Positions 8,199 to 16,451 of a stretch of DNA of 50,611 bases are shown one piece after another (positions within the stretch are counted from its first letter, which is position 1; each line of letters opens with the position of its first letter). Source of the DNA: Candidatus Obscuribacterales bacterium (GTDB lineage: Bacteria; Cyanobacteriota; Vampirovibrionia; Obscuribacterales; Obscuribacteraceae); assembly GCA_021732565.1 (NCBI GenBank), contig JAKFUT010000206.1, positions 1 through 50,611 of the forward strand, written 5' to 3'. Under the pieces are notes generated by a model that ran no database searches, had not been told where the DNA came from, and worked only from the letters and a program-made list of their open reading frames with translations. A program made the position numbers and the translations under genes.

Positions 8199-9179
8199 CT
8201 ACCCGTCTGCATTGATCGCTGCGATTAGCTCTTGCAGAACCTCATCCGCTTTGTCATTTTCAATCTGACACGTGCCGGCCTTCTCGTGACCGCCACCGTT
8301 GTACTTCAAACACAATTCTCCAACATTGGTCTTTGAGCCGCGATCAACTATAGATCTGCCGACTGCGAAGACTGTGTTCTGCTGCTTAAGTCCCCACAGC
8401 ACGTGTATTGAGATATTGCATTCAGGATGCATCGCATAAATCATGAACCTATTGCCGGCGTGAATCGGATCTTCACCTTTCAGATTCAATACGATCAAGT
8501 TCTTGTAAATAGTTGAACAGCGATTTACCTGAGCTTTAAACAACTCAGCTTGTTCAAAATAGAGGGTAACTCGTTCCTGCACATCGGGCATCTTCATGAT
8601 GTCGTCGATATCATGATCTTTGCAGTAGTCGATCAAATCCATCATCAAATTGTAATTTGATATGCGGAAATTCCGGAAGCGACCAAGCCCTGTCCGGGGA
8701 TCCATCAGGTAGTTCAACAGTACCCAGTTCGTGGGACTTAGAATTTCATCGATACTGAACTGCGCTGCGTCAGCTTTATCGACCTCAGTCATCATGTCAT
8801 TCCAGCGAGCAGGAAATGTTTCCAGCCCGCCGTAATGGTCGTAAACCACTCGAGCGGCGGACATGGCATCTGGATCTATAATGTGATTGGGTTTCTGGTC
8901 GGGATTCCGAATAGTTTCGCTGAGGTGATGGTCGAAAGCCAGAAATACTCCGGGAACATATGGCAAGTTCGTGGTGATGTCCCTGTCTGTGATGGCAACC
9001 TTGCCATCTTGCATGTCTTTCGGATGCACGAAAAGGATGTTGTCAATCATATTGAGGTGCTTTAAAAGCACCGCGCATACCAGTCCATCAAAATCGCTGC
9101 GAGTCACCAGTCTGTACTTGGTTGCGTTCTCAACCATTGCCGGGTTGGGATTTGGGGAAACTGTCATTGCTGTCTCCAT
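8199..9179 (-). CDS. DHH-family phosphoesterase
   Basis: A 326-residue cytosolic protein of the DHH superfamily. Visible motifs are SDFDG at 28-32 (motif I aspartates), the namesake FDHH at 82-85, and the C-terminal DHHA1 signature GGGHEKAG. The superfamily includes RecJ, nano-RNases/pAp phosphatases (NrnA) and exopolyphosphatases; with an intact DHHA1 domain and no OB or RecJ extension, an NrnA-like oligonucleotide or polyphosphate-related hydrolase is likeliest, but I cannot separate these. ATG 9179 is preceded by AGAGAGGCG. The gene is monocistronic by its neighbours: the gene to its right is divergent and over 450 bp away. Confidence 0.82.
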   Translation of the reverse strand: METAMTVSPNPNPAMVENATKYRLVTRSDFDGLVCAVLLKHLNMIDNILFVHPKDMQDGKVAITDRDITTNLPYVPGVFLAFDHHLSETIRNPDQKPNHIIDPDAMSAARVVYDHYGGLETFPARWNDMMTEVDKADAAQFSIDEILSPTNWVLLNYLMDPRTGLGRFRNFRISNYNLMMDLIDYCKDHDIDDIMKMPDVQERVTLYFEQAELFKAQVNRCSTIYKNLIVLNLKGEDPIHAGNRFMIYAMHPECNISIHVLWGLKQQNTVFAVGRSIVDRGSKTNVGELCLKYNGGGHEKAGTCQIENDKADEVLQELIAAINADG

Positions 9180-9593
9180 TCGCCTCTCTACCCATGCTAC
9201 GTTCCACTAAATCGGGCAGAATAACCCCTGGCAATATTTAGGCGCGACAGGCTATAAAGTGCCTGTTGCACTTGTTCTCCACCGCTTCTTTGCAAGGCGG
9301 GTTCCGTCTCCTGTGCAACGTGTTTTAGATTTCTGCGTACTGTGGTACCGCTTCCTCACATCAGCCGAAGTTTTCGAAATGGGCGAAGGTCATGGTAAGG
9401 ATAGGAACGATGCAGGCTCGGTTCTCTGGTTTCCTTACAACCTATATCTGCCGGCCCGGTTGCCCCCGGGCGGCTTCGCACATCGTTCCGCTACCTGCGC
9501 ATGACGGCCAGCTCAGTACTTGCTCTGATTTGACCACTGATGCAAATTTCGCGTAATTGCTATTTACTAGAATGCGATCAGTTCCGGATGCAA
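9180..9593. other. Gene-free stretch upstream of the release-factor gene
   Basis: I see no supportable gene in this 400-bp gap between two divergent genes. It holds GC-rich inverted segments near 9452-9475 (CCGGCCCGG and CCCCCGGGCGG) and ends in the promoter at 9594-9602. It must contain the DHH gene promoter on the other strand, which I could not fix. Confidence 0.5.
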
Positions 9594-9602
9594 TGCTATA
9601 AT
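9594..9602 (+). promoter_or_regulatory. Extended -10 promoter of the release-factor gene
   Basis: TGCTATAAT (9594-9602) is a perfect extended -10 element. No good -35 box lies 17 nt upstream, as is usual for extended -10 promoters. Transcription would start near 9609, giving a leader of about 20 nt that contains the SD GGAGGTG (9620-9626) in front of ATG 9632. Confidence 0.65.
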
Positions 9603-9631
9603 CAAAAAACCATCCAAATGGAGGTGTGGTT

Positions 9632-10358
9632 ATGTCAAAGCAGAACAAAATGCAGGTACAAGTAGAGAAGTCGCAACGACTTTAGCCTTGTAGTAGACAT
9701 CCACGCCGGAGAAGGCGGAGAAGACTCTCGAATATTTGCAGCAGAATTGCGATCAGCCTATTTGAGGTATGCTGATTTGCATGGTTGTGCCAGCGAAATT
9801 GTGTACGAATCAGACTCATCCTGGTCGATTCGGATAACCGGTGATAAATGCTGGCAGCTCTTTGGCTCTGAATCCGGGAAGCACGTGGTGCAACGTATTC
9901 CGCCCTCAGAAAAGAATGGACGACGACACACTTCAGTAGTTGCCGTCGCGGTTCTTCCGTTGACGAACCAACCCTCAGCGGCTCTTGCTGCGACGGAGGT
10001 TTGCATTACGACTCAACGTGGGCACGGGAAGGGTGGACAACATCAGAACAAGGTCGAGTCTGCCGTTCGAGCTGTACACATACCCACGGGAATTCGCGTG
10101 TTCATCAACGGCCGGGATCAACTTCGAAATAAGGAACTGGCTTTGGAAATTCTGATTTCCAGAGTAGCGGAATTTCGCCGTGAAGCCATTCACAACGAAA
10201 CCAATCGGCTCAAAGAATCGCAGTTAGGTTTCGGTAAGCGAAGCGGCAAAATTCGCACCTATAACTTCCTGGAATCCACCGTAACCGACCACAACACTGG
10301 GCAAAAAACTCGCAAAATTGAAGCGGTGATGAAAGGTAACTTCGATTTGCTTAAGTAA
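9632..10358 (+). CDS. Domain-1-less class I release factor, needs +1 frameshift at CTT TAG C
   Basis: ATG 9632 has a strong SD (GGAGGTG, 9620-9626) and promoter, but after 17 codons meets TAG at 9683-9685. Shifting +1 at the CTT TAG C site gives a 241-residue protein. The shifted frame encodes, at once, VVDIHAGEGGEDSRIFAAE, the conserved start of release-factor domain 2, then RIPPSEKNGRRHTS (RF1-like tip region; PPS where RF1 has PxT), GHGKGGQHQNK with the catalytic GGQ that hydrolyses peptidyl-tRNA, and an RF1-like tail (IRTYNF, VTDHNTG). The about 100-residue domain 1 of RF1/RF2 is absent, as in PrfH. A TTG start at 9747 would delete the domain-2 beginning and has no SD. The layout copies the known prfB (RF2) autoregulatory frameshift, except that the stop is TAG. 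A frameshift mutation or sequencing error is the alternative. Confidence 0.75.
9680..9686 (+). promoter_or_regulatory. Putative programmed +1 frameshift site CTT TAG C
   Basis: Codon CTT (9680-9682) followed by TAG and C. Slippage of the P-site tRNA from CUU to UUU would bring AGC (9684-9686) into the A site. The prfB site is CTT TGA C; both have a U-rich slip codon and a C after the stop, a weak termination context. The prfB SD-like stimulator 3 nt before CTT is not evident; GAGAAG ends 9 nt upstream here. Confidence 0.65.
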
Positions 10359-10390
10359 ACCGCTGCGTTAAATTGCCAATTGTCAGATAA

Positions 10391-10446
10391 AGCATGGCGC
10401 GGGTAGCGGATCATTCCACTGGAATGATCCGCTGCTCGCCCATGCT
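10391..10446. repeat. Long imperfect hairpin after the release-factor gene
   Basis: AGCATGG...AGCGGATCATTCCA (10391-10418) pairs with TGGAATGATCCGCT...CCATGCT (10420-10446), giving two perfect arms of 14 and 6-7 bp around a short mismatched block and almost no loop. No T-run follows at once, so it is more like a palindromic repeat or a protein- or cruciform-forming site than a simple terminator, though it could stop transcription of the release-factor gene. Confidence 0.6.
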
Positions 10447-10771
10447 TATGCGTTTTGAGATCTGCCGATTTCCCGGGTTCCAGTGGAGCTTGACCGCGAG
10501 ACGGGAGTTCTTCACATTGTCGCGCTGCTTCCTGTCGCCTGCGCTGTCCATCTCAGCCCCAAATCAATCCGTTCTGGACGACCAGGGCAAGTAAAGTAGC
10601 CAGATCATTCCCAAGAACGCAACATCACGAAGTGTCCGGGACATACCTGTAATGCTTGCCTACCGTAATTGTGATACTGGAAATGGAGGGTATTTCTCAT
10701 CTCAAGCTGCTATAGTTTTGGGTCGATCAGCAATGAATCAGTGTGTTCCCATGGGGAGAGGAATCTTTTCA

Positions 10772-12595
10772 ATGCAGCAGAAATACGTTGGACCACTTGC
10801 CTGTATTCTCTGTCTGATCTTCATGGCATTTAGTTGTGGCTTCACTGAAGCAATTGCAAAAGAAGACGCTTCATCTACGACTCAATCCGACCGCAGCTCC
10901 AACACCAAGTCGGACGCCAAGTCAGACAGCACATCAGACAGCGCAGAAAGCCAATCCGACAGCGATGATTCCAGCGAAAAGGATAAGACAAGCAAAAAGC
11001 GGAAAGGATCTGCCAAGGGAAGCAAGAGCGCTGACAAAAAATCCCCGGACAAAGACAGCTCTTCCGACACGGCTAGTAAGAAGGAGAAAGACGACGATGA
11101 GCCAAAGCTATCTGTAACAGAGCATACCGCAATCATAGACGGCAAACCGGTCAAGTATAAGGCGACCGCAGGATTCATGGTCTTGAAGGATTTTTCGCGA
11201 TCATCAGATGAAAAAAGTGATGATAAAGATGACAAAAAATCCAAGAAAGACAAGGAACCAAAACATTTAGCCAAGATGTTCTTTATCGCATACACTCGTG
11301 AGACCGCCAGTGGTGCCCCGAAGAGACCAGTGACGTTTTCCTTCAATGGTGGACCTGGCTCCGCATCGATATGGCTGCATATGGGAGGACTTGGTCCCAG
11401 GCGGGCTACGCTGACAGATAACGGTGAGGCGCTGCCTCCTCCTTATCGACTGGAAGACAATAATTCATCCTGGCTCGACGAAAGCGATCTCGTTTTCATC
11501 GATCCTGTTTCTACAGGGTACAGTCGTCCTGAGCCCGGTGAGGATGCAAGTAAATTTCACGGCTATGACGAAGATATTCAAAGTGTCGGGGAATTTATAC
11601 GACTTTATACCACCAAGTACAAACGCTGGTTGTCTCCTAAGTTTCTCGTAGGAGAAAGCTACGGTACCACTCGCGCAGCCGGTTTGAGTGAGTTTCTGCG
11701 AAACAAGTACGGGCTATATTTGAATGGCATAGTGCTGGTATCAGCAGTTCTGAATTTTGCCACCCTTGATATGTCTCCGGGGAATGACCTTTCTTTTGCA
11801 CTGTTCATGCCTGCCTATGCATCCTCGGCTTGGTATCACAAGCGATTGACTCCCGATTTGCAAAGCAAACCGCTGAATGAAGTATTGAGTCAAGCTGAAG
11901 AATTCGCTTCTCACGATTACATGCTCGGGCTATTTCAGGGAGACGGACTCAGCCAGGAAAGCCAAACGTCAATTTCTAACCGGTTATCTACATTGATTGG
12001 TTTGCCTGCGGGCTATGTTGCGCAGCTCAATAATCGCATTCCCGACGACCTGTTCTTTACCCATTTGTTGATGGATCGTAATCTGCAGATCGGTCGATAC
12101 GACAGCCGTTATACCGGCATTCGTTTCAACCCCGGGAGAGATGATCCAGACTTTGATCCCAGTTTTGAAGCAGTTAACGGACCTTTCACTGCTACCTTTA
12201 ACGATTATGTGCGGCGTGACCTGCATTTCGAAAGTGAACTCAATTATGAAACCCTAGCCAATGTTTGGCCTTGGCACTATAAAAGTGCAGAGAATCGCTA
12301 TGTCAATGTCGCCGAGGATCTTCGTAAGGCTCTTATTCGCAATCCATACCTGAAAGTAATGATATGCTGTGGCTATTACGATCTTGCGACTCCATACTTC
12401 GCAGCCAAATACACTGTAGATCAGATGTCGCTGCCGCCTGCTATTCGGCGAAACGTCAGACTGACATACTATGGCGCTGGACACATGATGTATGTGACCA
12501 AGCCTTCTCTAATCAAGTTGAAGAGCGATTTCACTGACTTTCTGCGGGACGCCGTTTTACCTGAGAGCTCTGTGGTGCCCTCAGCAAAGCCGTAG
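10772..12595 (+). CDS. Exported serine carboxypeptidase-like peptidase, S10 family
   Basis: A 607-residue exported peptidase. A signal peptide (hydrophobic LACILCLIFMAFS) is followed by an about 80-residue Ser/Asp/Lys-rich linker, then the alpha/beta-hydrolase domain. S10 signatures are NGGPGSAS (oxyanion region), GESYG with nucleophile S296, an acid in GYYDLATP and the catalytic His in GAGHMMYV. A second low-complexity DDKDDKKSKKDK insert falls near residue 150. S10 enzymes remove C-terminal residues from peptides, usually at acid pH. ATG 10772 is chosen for its SD (GGGGAGAGGA about 10 nt upstream); an in-frame ATG at 10652 would add 40 residues ahead of the signal peptide. It stands alone, with 367 bp before the next gene. 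Confidence 0.88.
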   Translation: MQQKYVGPLACILCLIFMAFSCGFTEAIAKEDASSTTQSDRSSNTKSDAKSDSTSDSAESQSDSDDSSEKDKTSKKRKGSAKGSKSADKKSPDKDSSSDTASKKEKDDDEPKLSVTEHTAIIDGKPVKYKATAGFMVLKDFSRSSDEKSDDKDDKKSKKDKEPKHLAKMFFIAYTRETASGAPKRPVTFSFNGGPGSASIWLHMGGLGPRRATLTDNGEALPPPYRLEDNNSSWLDESDLVFIDPVSTGYSRPEPGEDASKFHGYDEDIQSVGEFIRLYTTKYKRWLSPKFLVGESYGTTRAAGLSEFLRNKYGLYLNGIVLVSAVLNFATLDMSPGNDLSFALFMPAYASSAWYHKRLTPDLQSKPLNEVLSQAEEFASHDYMLGLFQGDGLSQESQTSISNRLSTLIGLPAGYVAQLNNRIPDDLFFTHLLMDRNLQIGRYDSRYTGIRFNPGRDDPDFDPSFEAVNGPFTATFNDYVRRDLHFESELNYETLANVWPWHYKSAENRYVNVAEDLRKALIRNPYLKVMICCGYYDLATPYFAAKYTVDQMSLPPAIRRNVRLTYYGAGHMMYVTKPSLIKLKSDFTDFLRDAVLPESSVVPSAKP

Positions 12596-12939
12596 GAACA
12601 AAACCCTTTCTTTGCCTGCTTCGATCCTCTCCCGGAATCATCGCCCGGATTGCAGATCGAGGCTTGCCTGATCTCCACCTCCACATTCAGAGTGGCCTCG
12701 AATGTCCGATTGTTCGGATATTTTGTAGGCAGATATCCAGCAGGTCTTCAACAATTCCAGTCGCCCGTTGTCGTCGCCCTTCTTCGAATGAGATGCTGTC
12801 TGGTCGATTTCGTGGCGATTAGCATACCTATTCTGTCGCCGAAGTTTTGCCTGGTGGATCAGGATGTGGATGCAGTTATGCCATGACAGTCCAATGACAA
12901 TTTGGTAGGCTTAAAGTTGAGAAGAGGATTTCTTTTGAA

Positions 12940-12963
12940 ATGAATCAATCAGGCACTTCGTGA
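12940..12963 (+). CDS. 7-codon leader ORF coupled to the next gene
   Basis: ATG 12940 follows the SD-like GAGAAGAGGA at about 10 nt and encodes seven residues (MNQSGTS) ending in TGA at 12961-12963, which overlaps the downstream ATG at 12963 as TGATG. The downstream gene has no SD of its own, so ribosomes probably reach it through this leader. The peptide itself has no recognisable attenuator composition. Confidence 0.45.
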   Translation: MNQSGTS

Positions 12964-13892
12964 TGTTGCGTTTCTTGGGAATACTGATTTTGGCTACTTC
13001 CCTCGCCAGGGCCGTTCAGATTGTCCTGATTTGGGGGCTGTCCCACGTATTAGATAGAACAGCTCAAGGACAAATCGCAGATCCTCTGGGACACTGTGCT
13101 GGCGCATCTGTTTGGGTCCTACTTATGGCGATGGGCTCACGCAAGCATAGATTCGCTGCGGCCATAAAGTACTCTGTCTTGGCGCTCATTCCGGCTGGAA
13201 TAACCTTGGTGCTCACAAACGGATCTTTTGGTTCGAACATAGCACTCTACAGTTTCTGCCTCAGTGCCTTCGGTTGCGTACTGGTGTGTTGCCGATTTCA
13301 AAAGGACACATCGATTACCGCTGTCAGCGGTAAGTCATTGCTGCATGAAGCTGAACAGTATTCGGATCCGGGCCTGAAGGCAGAAGTGCTTCGGAAAGCA
13401 ATTGCGTATTTTGATACCTTTTCACCTGACTTCTATGACGCTAACTGCAAACTAATGGAGACCCTGCGTTGTTCCAACAATCTAATGGAAGCGATAGTCA
13501 TAGGTAACGATTGCATGAACCATCTCAGGAGTCACAGCACGCCGACACGAGAAATGATCGCAGTTGCACAGCGTATCCTTCGAGAGTTGGCAATGACATA
13601 CCAGGAACTCGGTGAGCGGGGGCGAGCGGTAGACTCGTACATTCAATATATCAAGGCTGTGAATAGGGCTTTTGGAGAACATGCCGGGCCAGCGAGCACG
13701 GTCGCACTCATCAACGATCTTAATAGCCTCAAGTCCAAGATGACTGTTGTTAATCCAACCATTGTTCGATCTGAAATTCTTGAAGAAAGTATGTTCCATA
13801 GCGATGACACAGTAGTGGAGCTTCCCGAGAAGGCAGAAGAGAAGGCAGAAATTGTGCACTTTTCAGAAGTGAAAAGGAGCGCAAACGACTAG
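12963..13892 (+). CDS. Membrane protein with TPR-like cytoplasmic domain, unknown role
   Basis: A 309-residue protein. Up to four hydrophobic segments lie in the first 115 residues (LGILILATSLARAVQIVLIW and later ones), then helical hairpins from about 125 to 255 of TPR-like character (KAEVLRKAIAYFDTF, ELAMTYQELGERGRAVDSY), and an acidic tail rich in Glu (LPEKAEEKAEIVHF). TPR-like domains mediate protein contacts; no partner is evident. Start ATG 12963 is coupled to the 7-codon leader ORF. It converges on the HEXXH-protein gene, 17 bp away. I do not recognise a specific family. Confidence 0.65.
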   Translation: MLRFLGILILATSLARAVQIVLIWGLSHVLDRTAQGQIADPLGHCAGASVWVLLMAMGSRKHRFAAAIKYSVLALIPAGITLVLTNGSFGSNIALYSFCLSAFGCVLVCCRFQKDTSITAVSGKSLLHEAEQYSDPGLKAEVLRKAIAYFDTFSPDFYDANCKLMETLRCSNNLMEAIVIGNDCMNHLRSHSTPTREMIAVAQRILRELAMTYQELGERGRAVDSYIQYIKAVNRAFGEHAGPASTVALINDLNSLKSKMTVVNPTIVRSEILEESMFHSDDTVVELPEKAEEKAEIVHFSEVKRSAND

Positions 13893-13909
13893 TCATTTCT
13901 CCCCGGATT

Positions 13910-15433
13910 TCACCGCCAGATTCTCTTTGTTTGTGCTTCCAGCGTGTTTTCAAAATACCAGGCTTCCAGCTCGTGATAGCGCATATAGTTATCGTAAGCG
14001 GTTTTCCTCAGAAGGTTTTGCTGCTCTATTCTGTTGGTCGCAATTTCAATCACCTGTTTGGCTCCTTCCCTCTCCAGGTTCGCACCAGAAAGGGCGGAAT
14101 TACCAACTAACTTTCTGAGCGATTCCGGTACGGGCGCTGTGCCGAAAAGATGCAGCCGTGCCTCAGCGTAGCTTGGGTCACGACTCAAGAGTCTTTGCAG
14201 CATCAGGGTTATGTCTTTGCCTTCTCTACACTTTGTGATGATTCCGTTGCTAAACACAATACTTTGTTCTGCAGCTTTGAACTCGGGTCCGACGCTGGTA
14301 AAGCGCCTGAATCCGTCGGCCAGGCGTTCTGCTCGATTGCGCTCGATCGGCGTTAACACCGCGGCACTGTTAGTCTGAATTACATCGAGGATATTTCTTG
14401 TTTGACGCTCAGAGATACGTTTATCTATGGTCTTTTCCAGAGTCGCCTGGAAGGTGGCAACTTCTGCAGCGCTTGCCCATCCCTTGTAGGAAGGTGCAAC
14501 TTTCAGGTCTGCAGCAACGCCTCTTGCAATGACATAGAGCTGGTCGGCGTGCATGGCTTCATGCCCGATAGAGGCCGGCCACCTGCCTGCAGCGAGAAAC
14601 GGCATTGTCTTACTGCTGTGAAGAAAGGCATCACTCACAATGGTACTGCCTGTCTGTATATGATAGGACATCGGTGCTCCAACGCGGGCAGCCTCGTCAC
14701 CGAGAATTTTAGTACTGTAAACTCGCGTAAGCGGTTGTTTCGCCCCGCCAAACAGGTTGTTCAGGCTATCCTCGATCTGGCCTATTCGCATTCGCAGTTC
14801 GTAGTGGTGCGCCGCTCCGTAGCGACTCGACTGAACCGGATCAAGTGGAAACCATTTGTGCACTTTTGAGCCCAACTCGCGCACGAATCGCTCGCTGCGT
14901 ACTGGATTCATTAGCTCTGAATTCATGTACGTGAGACGACCTTGCAGTTCCGCAATTGCACTCTCCGGAAGAGTCCACAAGTTTCGCTCCGGATGCCAAA
15001 CACCGGATGCATCAAAGCGCCCCTGAATGAATTTTCTATGGGGACCTTTGGAAATGGATTGCAGCTCACCGATTCCTGCTGCGGAAGACTCCAGAGACTG
15101 AAACAGAACGGGCACGGATGCGACTCTGCCTGCGCGCTGCCCGACAATTAGTTCGGACAGACACACCTCAGCCTCGGCAGTTACTAGCCCTGTTGTAGTT
15201 GCCACTCGCCGGGCAACCAACTCACCAGCGGGAGCCCGCCGCAGTGCCGTTGCGAGTCTTCCGCATCCAGCACCCAGTAACGGCGCCGCTATCAACAATG
15301 CCGTCCCGGCAGTCTCTACCGGATGTTCTTTCATCCAGGTCCATGAGGCAGTGGCAGCGGACTCAGCCCAACCCTGCAACGCCAGTGGGGAGTTGGAAGG
15401 AGTCGTGTGAAAGAGAATTTCGTTGGTCTTCAT
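13910..15433 (-). CDS. Unknown protein with HEAMH zinc-protease-like motif
   Basis: About 507 residues. One hydrophobic helix near residues 38-52 (ETAGTALLIAAPLLGAG) could anchor it. The middle holds GHEAMHADQ, an HEXXH motif as in zinc metalloproteases, preceded by a region with FLHSSKTMPFLAAGRWP and followed by long alpha-helical, Arg/Glu-rich sequence to the C-terminus (ENTLEAQTKRIW). No further family motif is recognised, so peptidase function is inferred from five residues and the surrounding helical context only. ATG 15433 is taken; a TTG at 15475 and GTG at 15460 are alternatives and none has a clear SD. A 60-bp segment of this gene (15057-15116) is repeated almost exactly at 21825-21884. 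A divergent unknown gene begins 242 bp away. Confidence 0.55.
   Translation of the reverse strand: MKTNEILFHTTPSNSPLALQGWAESAATASWTWMKEHPVETAGTALLIAAPLLGAGCGRLATALRRAPAGELVARRVATTTGLVTAEAEVCLSELIVGQRAGRVASVPVLFQSLESSAAGIGELQSISKGPHRKFIQGRFDASGVWHPERNLWTLPESAIAELQGRLTYMNSELMNPVRSERFVRELGSKVHKWFPLDPVQSSRYGAAHHYELRMRIGQIEDSLNNLFGGAKQPLTRVYSTKILGDEAARVGAPMSYHIQTGSTIVSDAFLHSSKTMPFLAAGRWPASIGHEAMHADQLYVIARGVAADLKVAPSYKGWASAAEVATFQATLEKTIDKRISERQTRNILDVIQTNSAAVLTPIERNRAERLADGFRRFTSVGPEFKAAEQSIVFSNGIITKCREGKDITLMLQRLLSRDPSYAEARLHLFGTAPVPESLRKLVGNSALSGANLEREGAKQVIEIATNRIEQQNLLRKTAYDNYMRYHELEAWYFENTLEAQTKRIWR
15057..15116. repeat. 60-bp repeat, copy 1 (inside the HEAMH gene)
   Basis: Identical at 59 of 60 positions to 21825-21884, in the same orientation. 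The one difference is CCAGAG here and CCAAAG there. In this copy it encodes, on the minus strand, VPVLFQSLESSAAGIGELQS in frame. Confidence 0.85.
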
Positions 15434-15675
15434 AAGGTGCAGCAAAGGGTCTTGCTTCACCAGCCCGGCACACAATAGTCGAAAACCACCTTAGCAGCAA
15501 TGCGGTTAATACGAATTTTCTGAGGGTGCTAAGAAAGGAAGCGCGCCCTCAGCTCCGTTGGTCTGAGCGAGCTAACAATGAACTAACAGATCTATCGTTT
15601 CATTGGTGAAAGAGCTGAATTCTAAGAAGTTCGTTTTCAAAGGAATCAGACAATGGATGGAGTAAGGAAATACCA

Positions 15676-16332
15676 ATGGGCGACCTACAAAGAGCATTTG
15701 AGAAACAGTCTGCCGAAACCCCCATAGCGGGAGTTACCATAGAGTTTTCGCAAATCAGCCTCTCAGATATACGCGAGCTAGCGAAGAAGAATATAGCGGC
15801 TCCTGGATTACCCGCTATCTCAATGGTCGAGGCGGTGCGGTCGACAAATGACCAAAGCGGTACTCCACATATAGCACCTGAATCACCAGCAAAATGTGTG
15901 CCGAATCAGGATGCAATTTGTATCAGCGCACGATATGGGGCGATGACGGTGCCGCCGATGCTCAGGGACAGTCTGGTACTCAGCGGTGGACTCCAATCAC
16001 AAACCAAATGGAGTCTTAGTGAGCAGGATACTTGGGTTGCCGGCGGGCAACTTGCCGGATTGACACTATCGCAGATATGCAGACCCAGCGCAGCAAGCGG
16101 ATTGGGGCTGGGAGTATATACGGGACTGGCACTTATTCGAAGTTGCAATGATATAGATTCACTAAGAAAAGACGGACTCACCTTAGGCAACAGCGCTGCT
16201 CTATTGTCCGATGCGACCATGCTAACTGGCAGTGTTCTCCGCATTAGTAGAGCGGGACCACGTTGGCTTGCTCCCACTCTTATGGTTGGCGCGCTCGCGG
16301 GCAGAGTGGTCTTAGACTCACTACCGAAATAA
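15676..16332 (+). CDS. Unknown protein divergent from the HEAMH gene
   Basis: 218 residues, not recognised. The N-terminal half is polar. The C-terminal half is rich in Gly, Ala, Leu and Ser, with moderately hydrophobic segments (GQLAGLTLSQI, ASGLGLGVYTGLALI, LAPTLMVGALAGRVVL) that could be membrane-associated helices or hairpins. ATG 15676 follows GGAG and AAGGAAA within 6-20 nt. It diverges from the HEAMH protein across a 242-bp gap and converges with the kinase gene (119-bp gap, no clear terminator). The divergent layout could mean shared control. Confidence 0.5.
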   Translation: MGDLQRAFEKQSAETPIAGVTIEFSQISLSDIRELAKKNIAAPGLPAISMVEAVRSTNDQSGTPHIAPESPAKCVPNQDAICISARYGAMTVPPMLRDSLVLSGGLQSQTKWSLSEQDTWVAGGQLAGLTLSQICRPSAASGLGLGVYTGLALIRSCNDIDSLRKDGLTLGNSAALLSDATMLTGSVLRISRAGPRWLAPTLMVGALAGRVVLDSLPK

Positions 16333-16451
16333 AAATCGCTATTGATGCGGGAAGAGATTGCCAGGAACAGTATCGGCAAATTTAATTTCGAGAAATCACA
16401 GGCGTGTATCAGTGTGATGCTTTAGCTAGCGCAGCTCAGGGAAAGATTGGG

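Noticed and set aside
9747..10358. Calling the release factor from TTG 9747 as a normal gene
   Set aside because: No SD, and it cuts off the conserved domain-2 start that is in frame immediately upstream; the promoter and SD point to ATG 9632.
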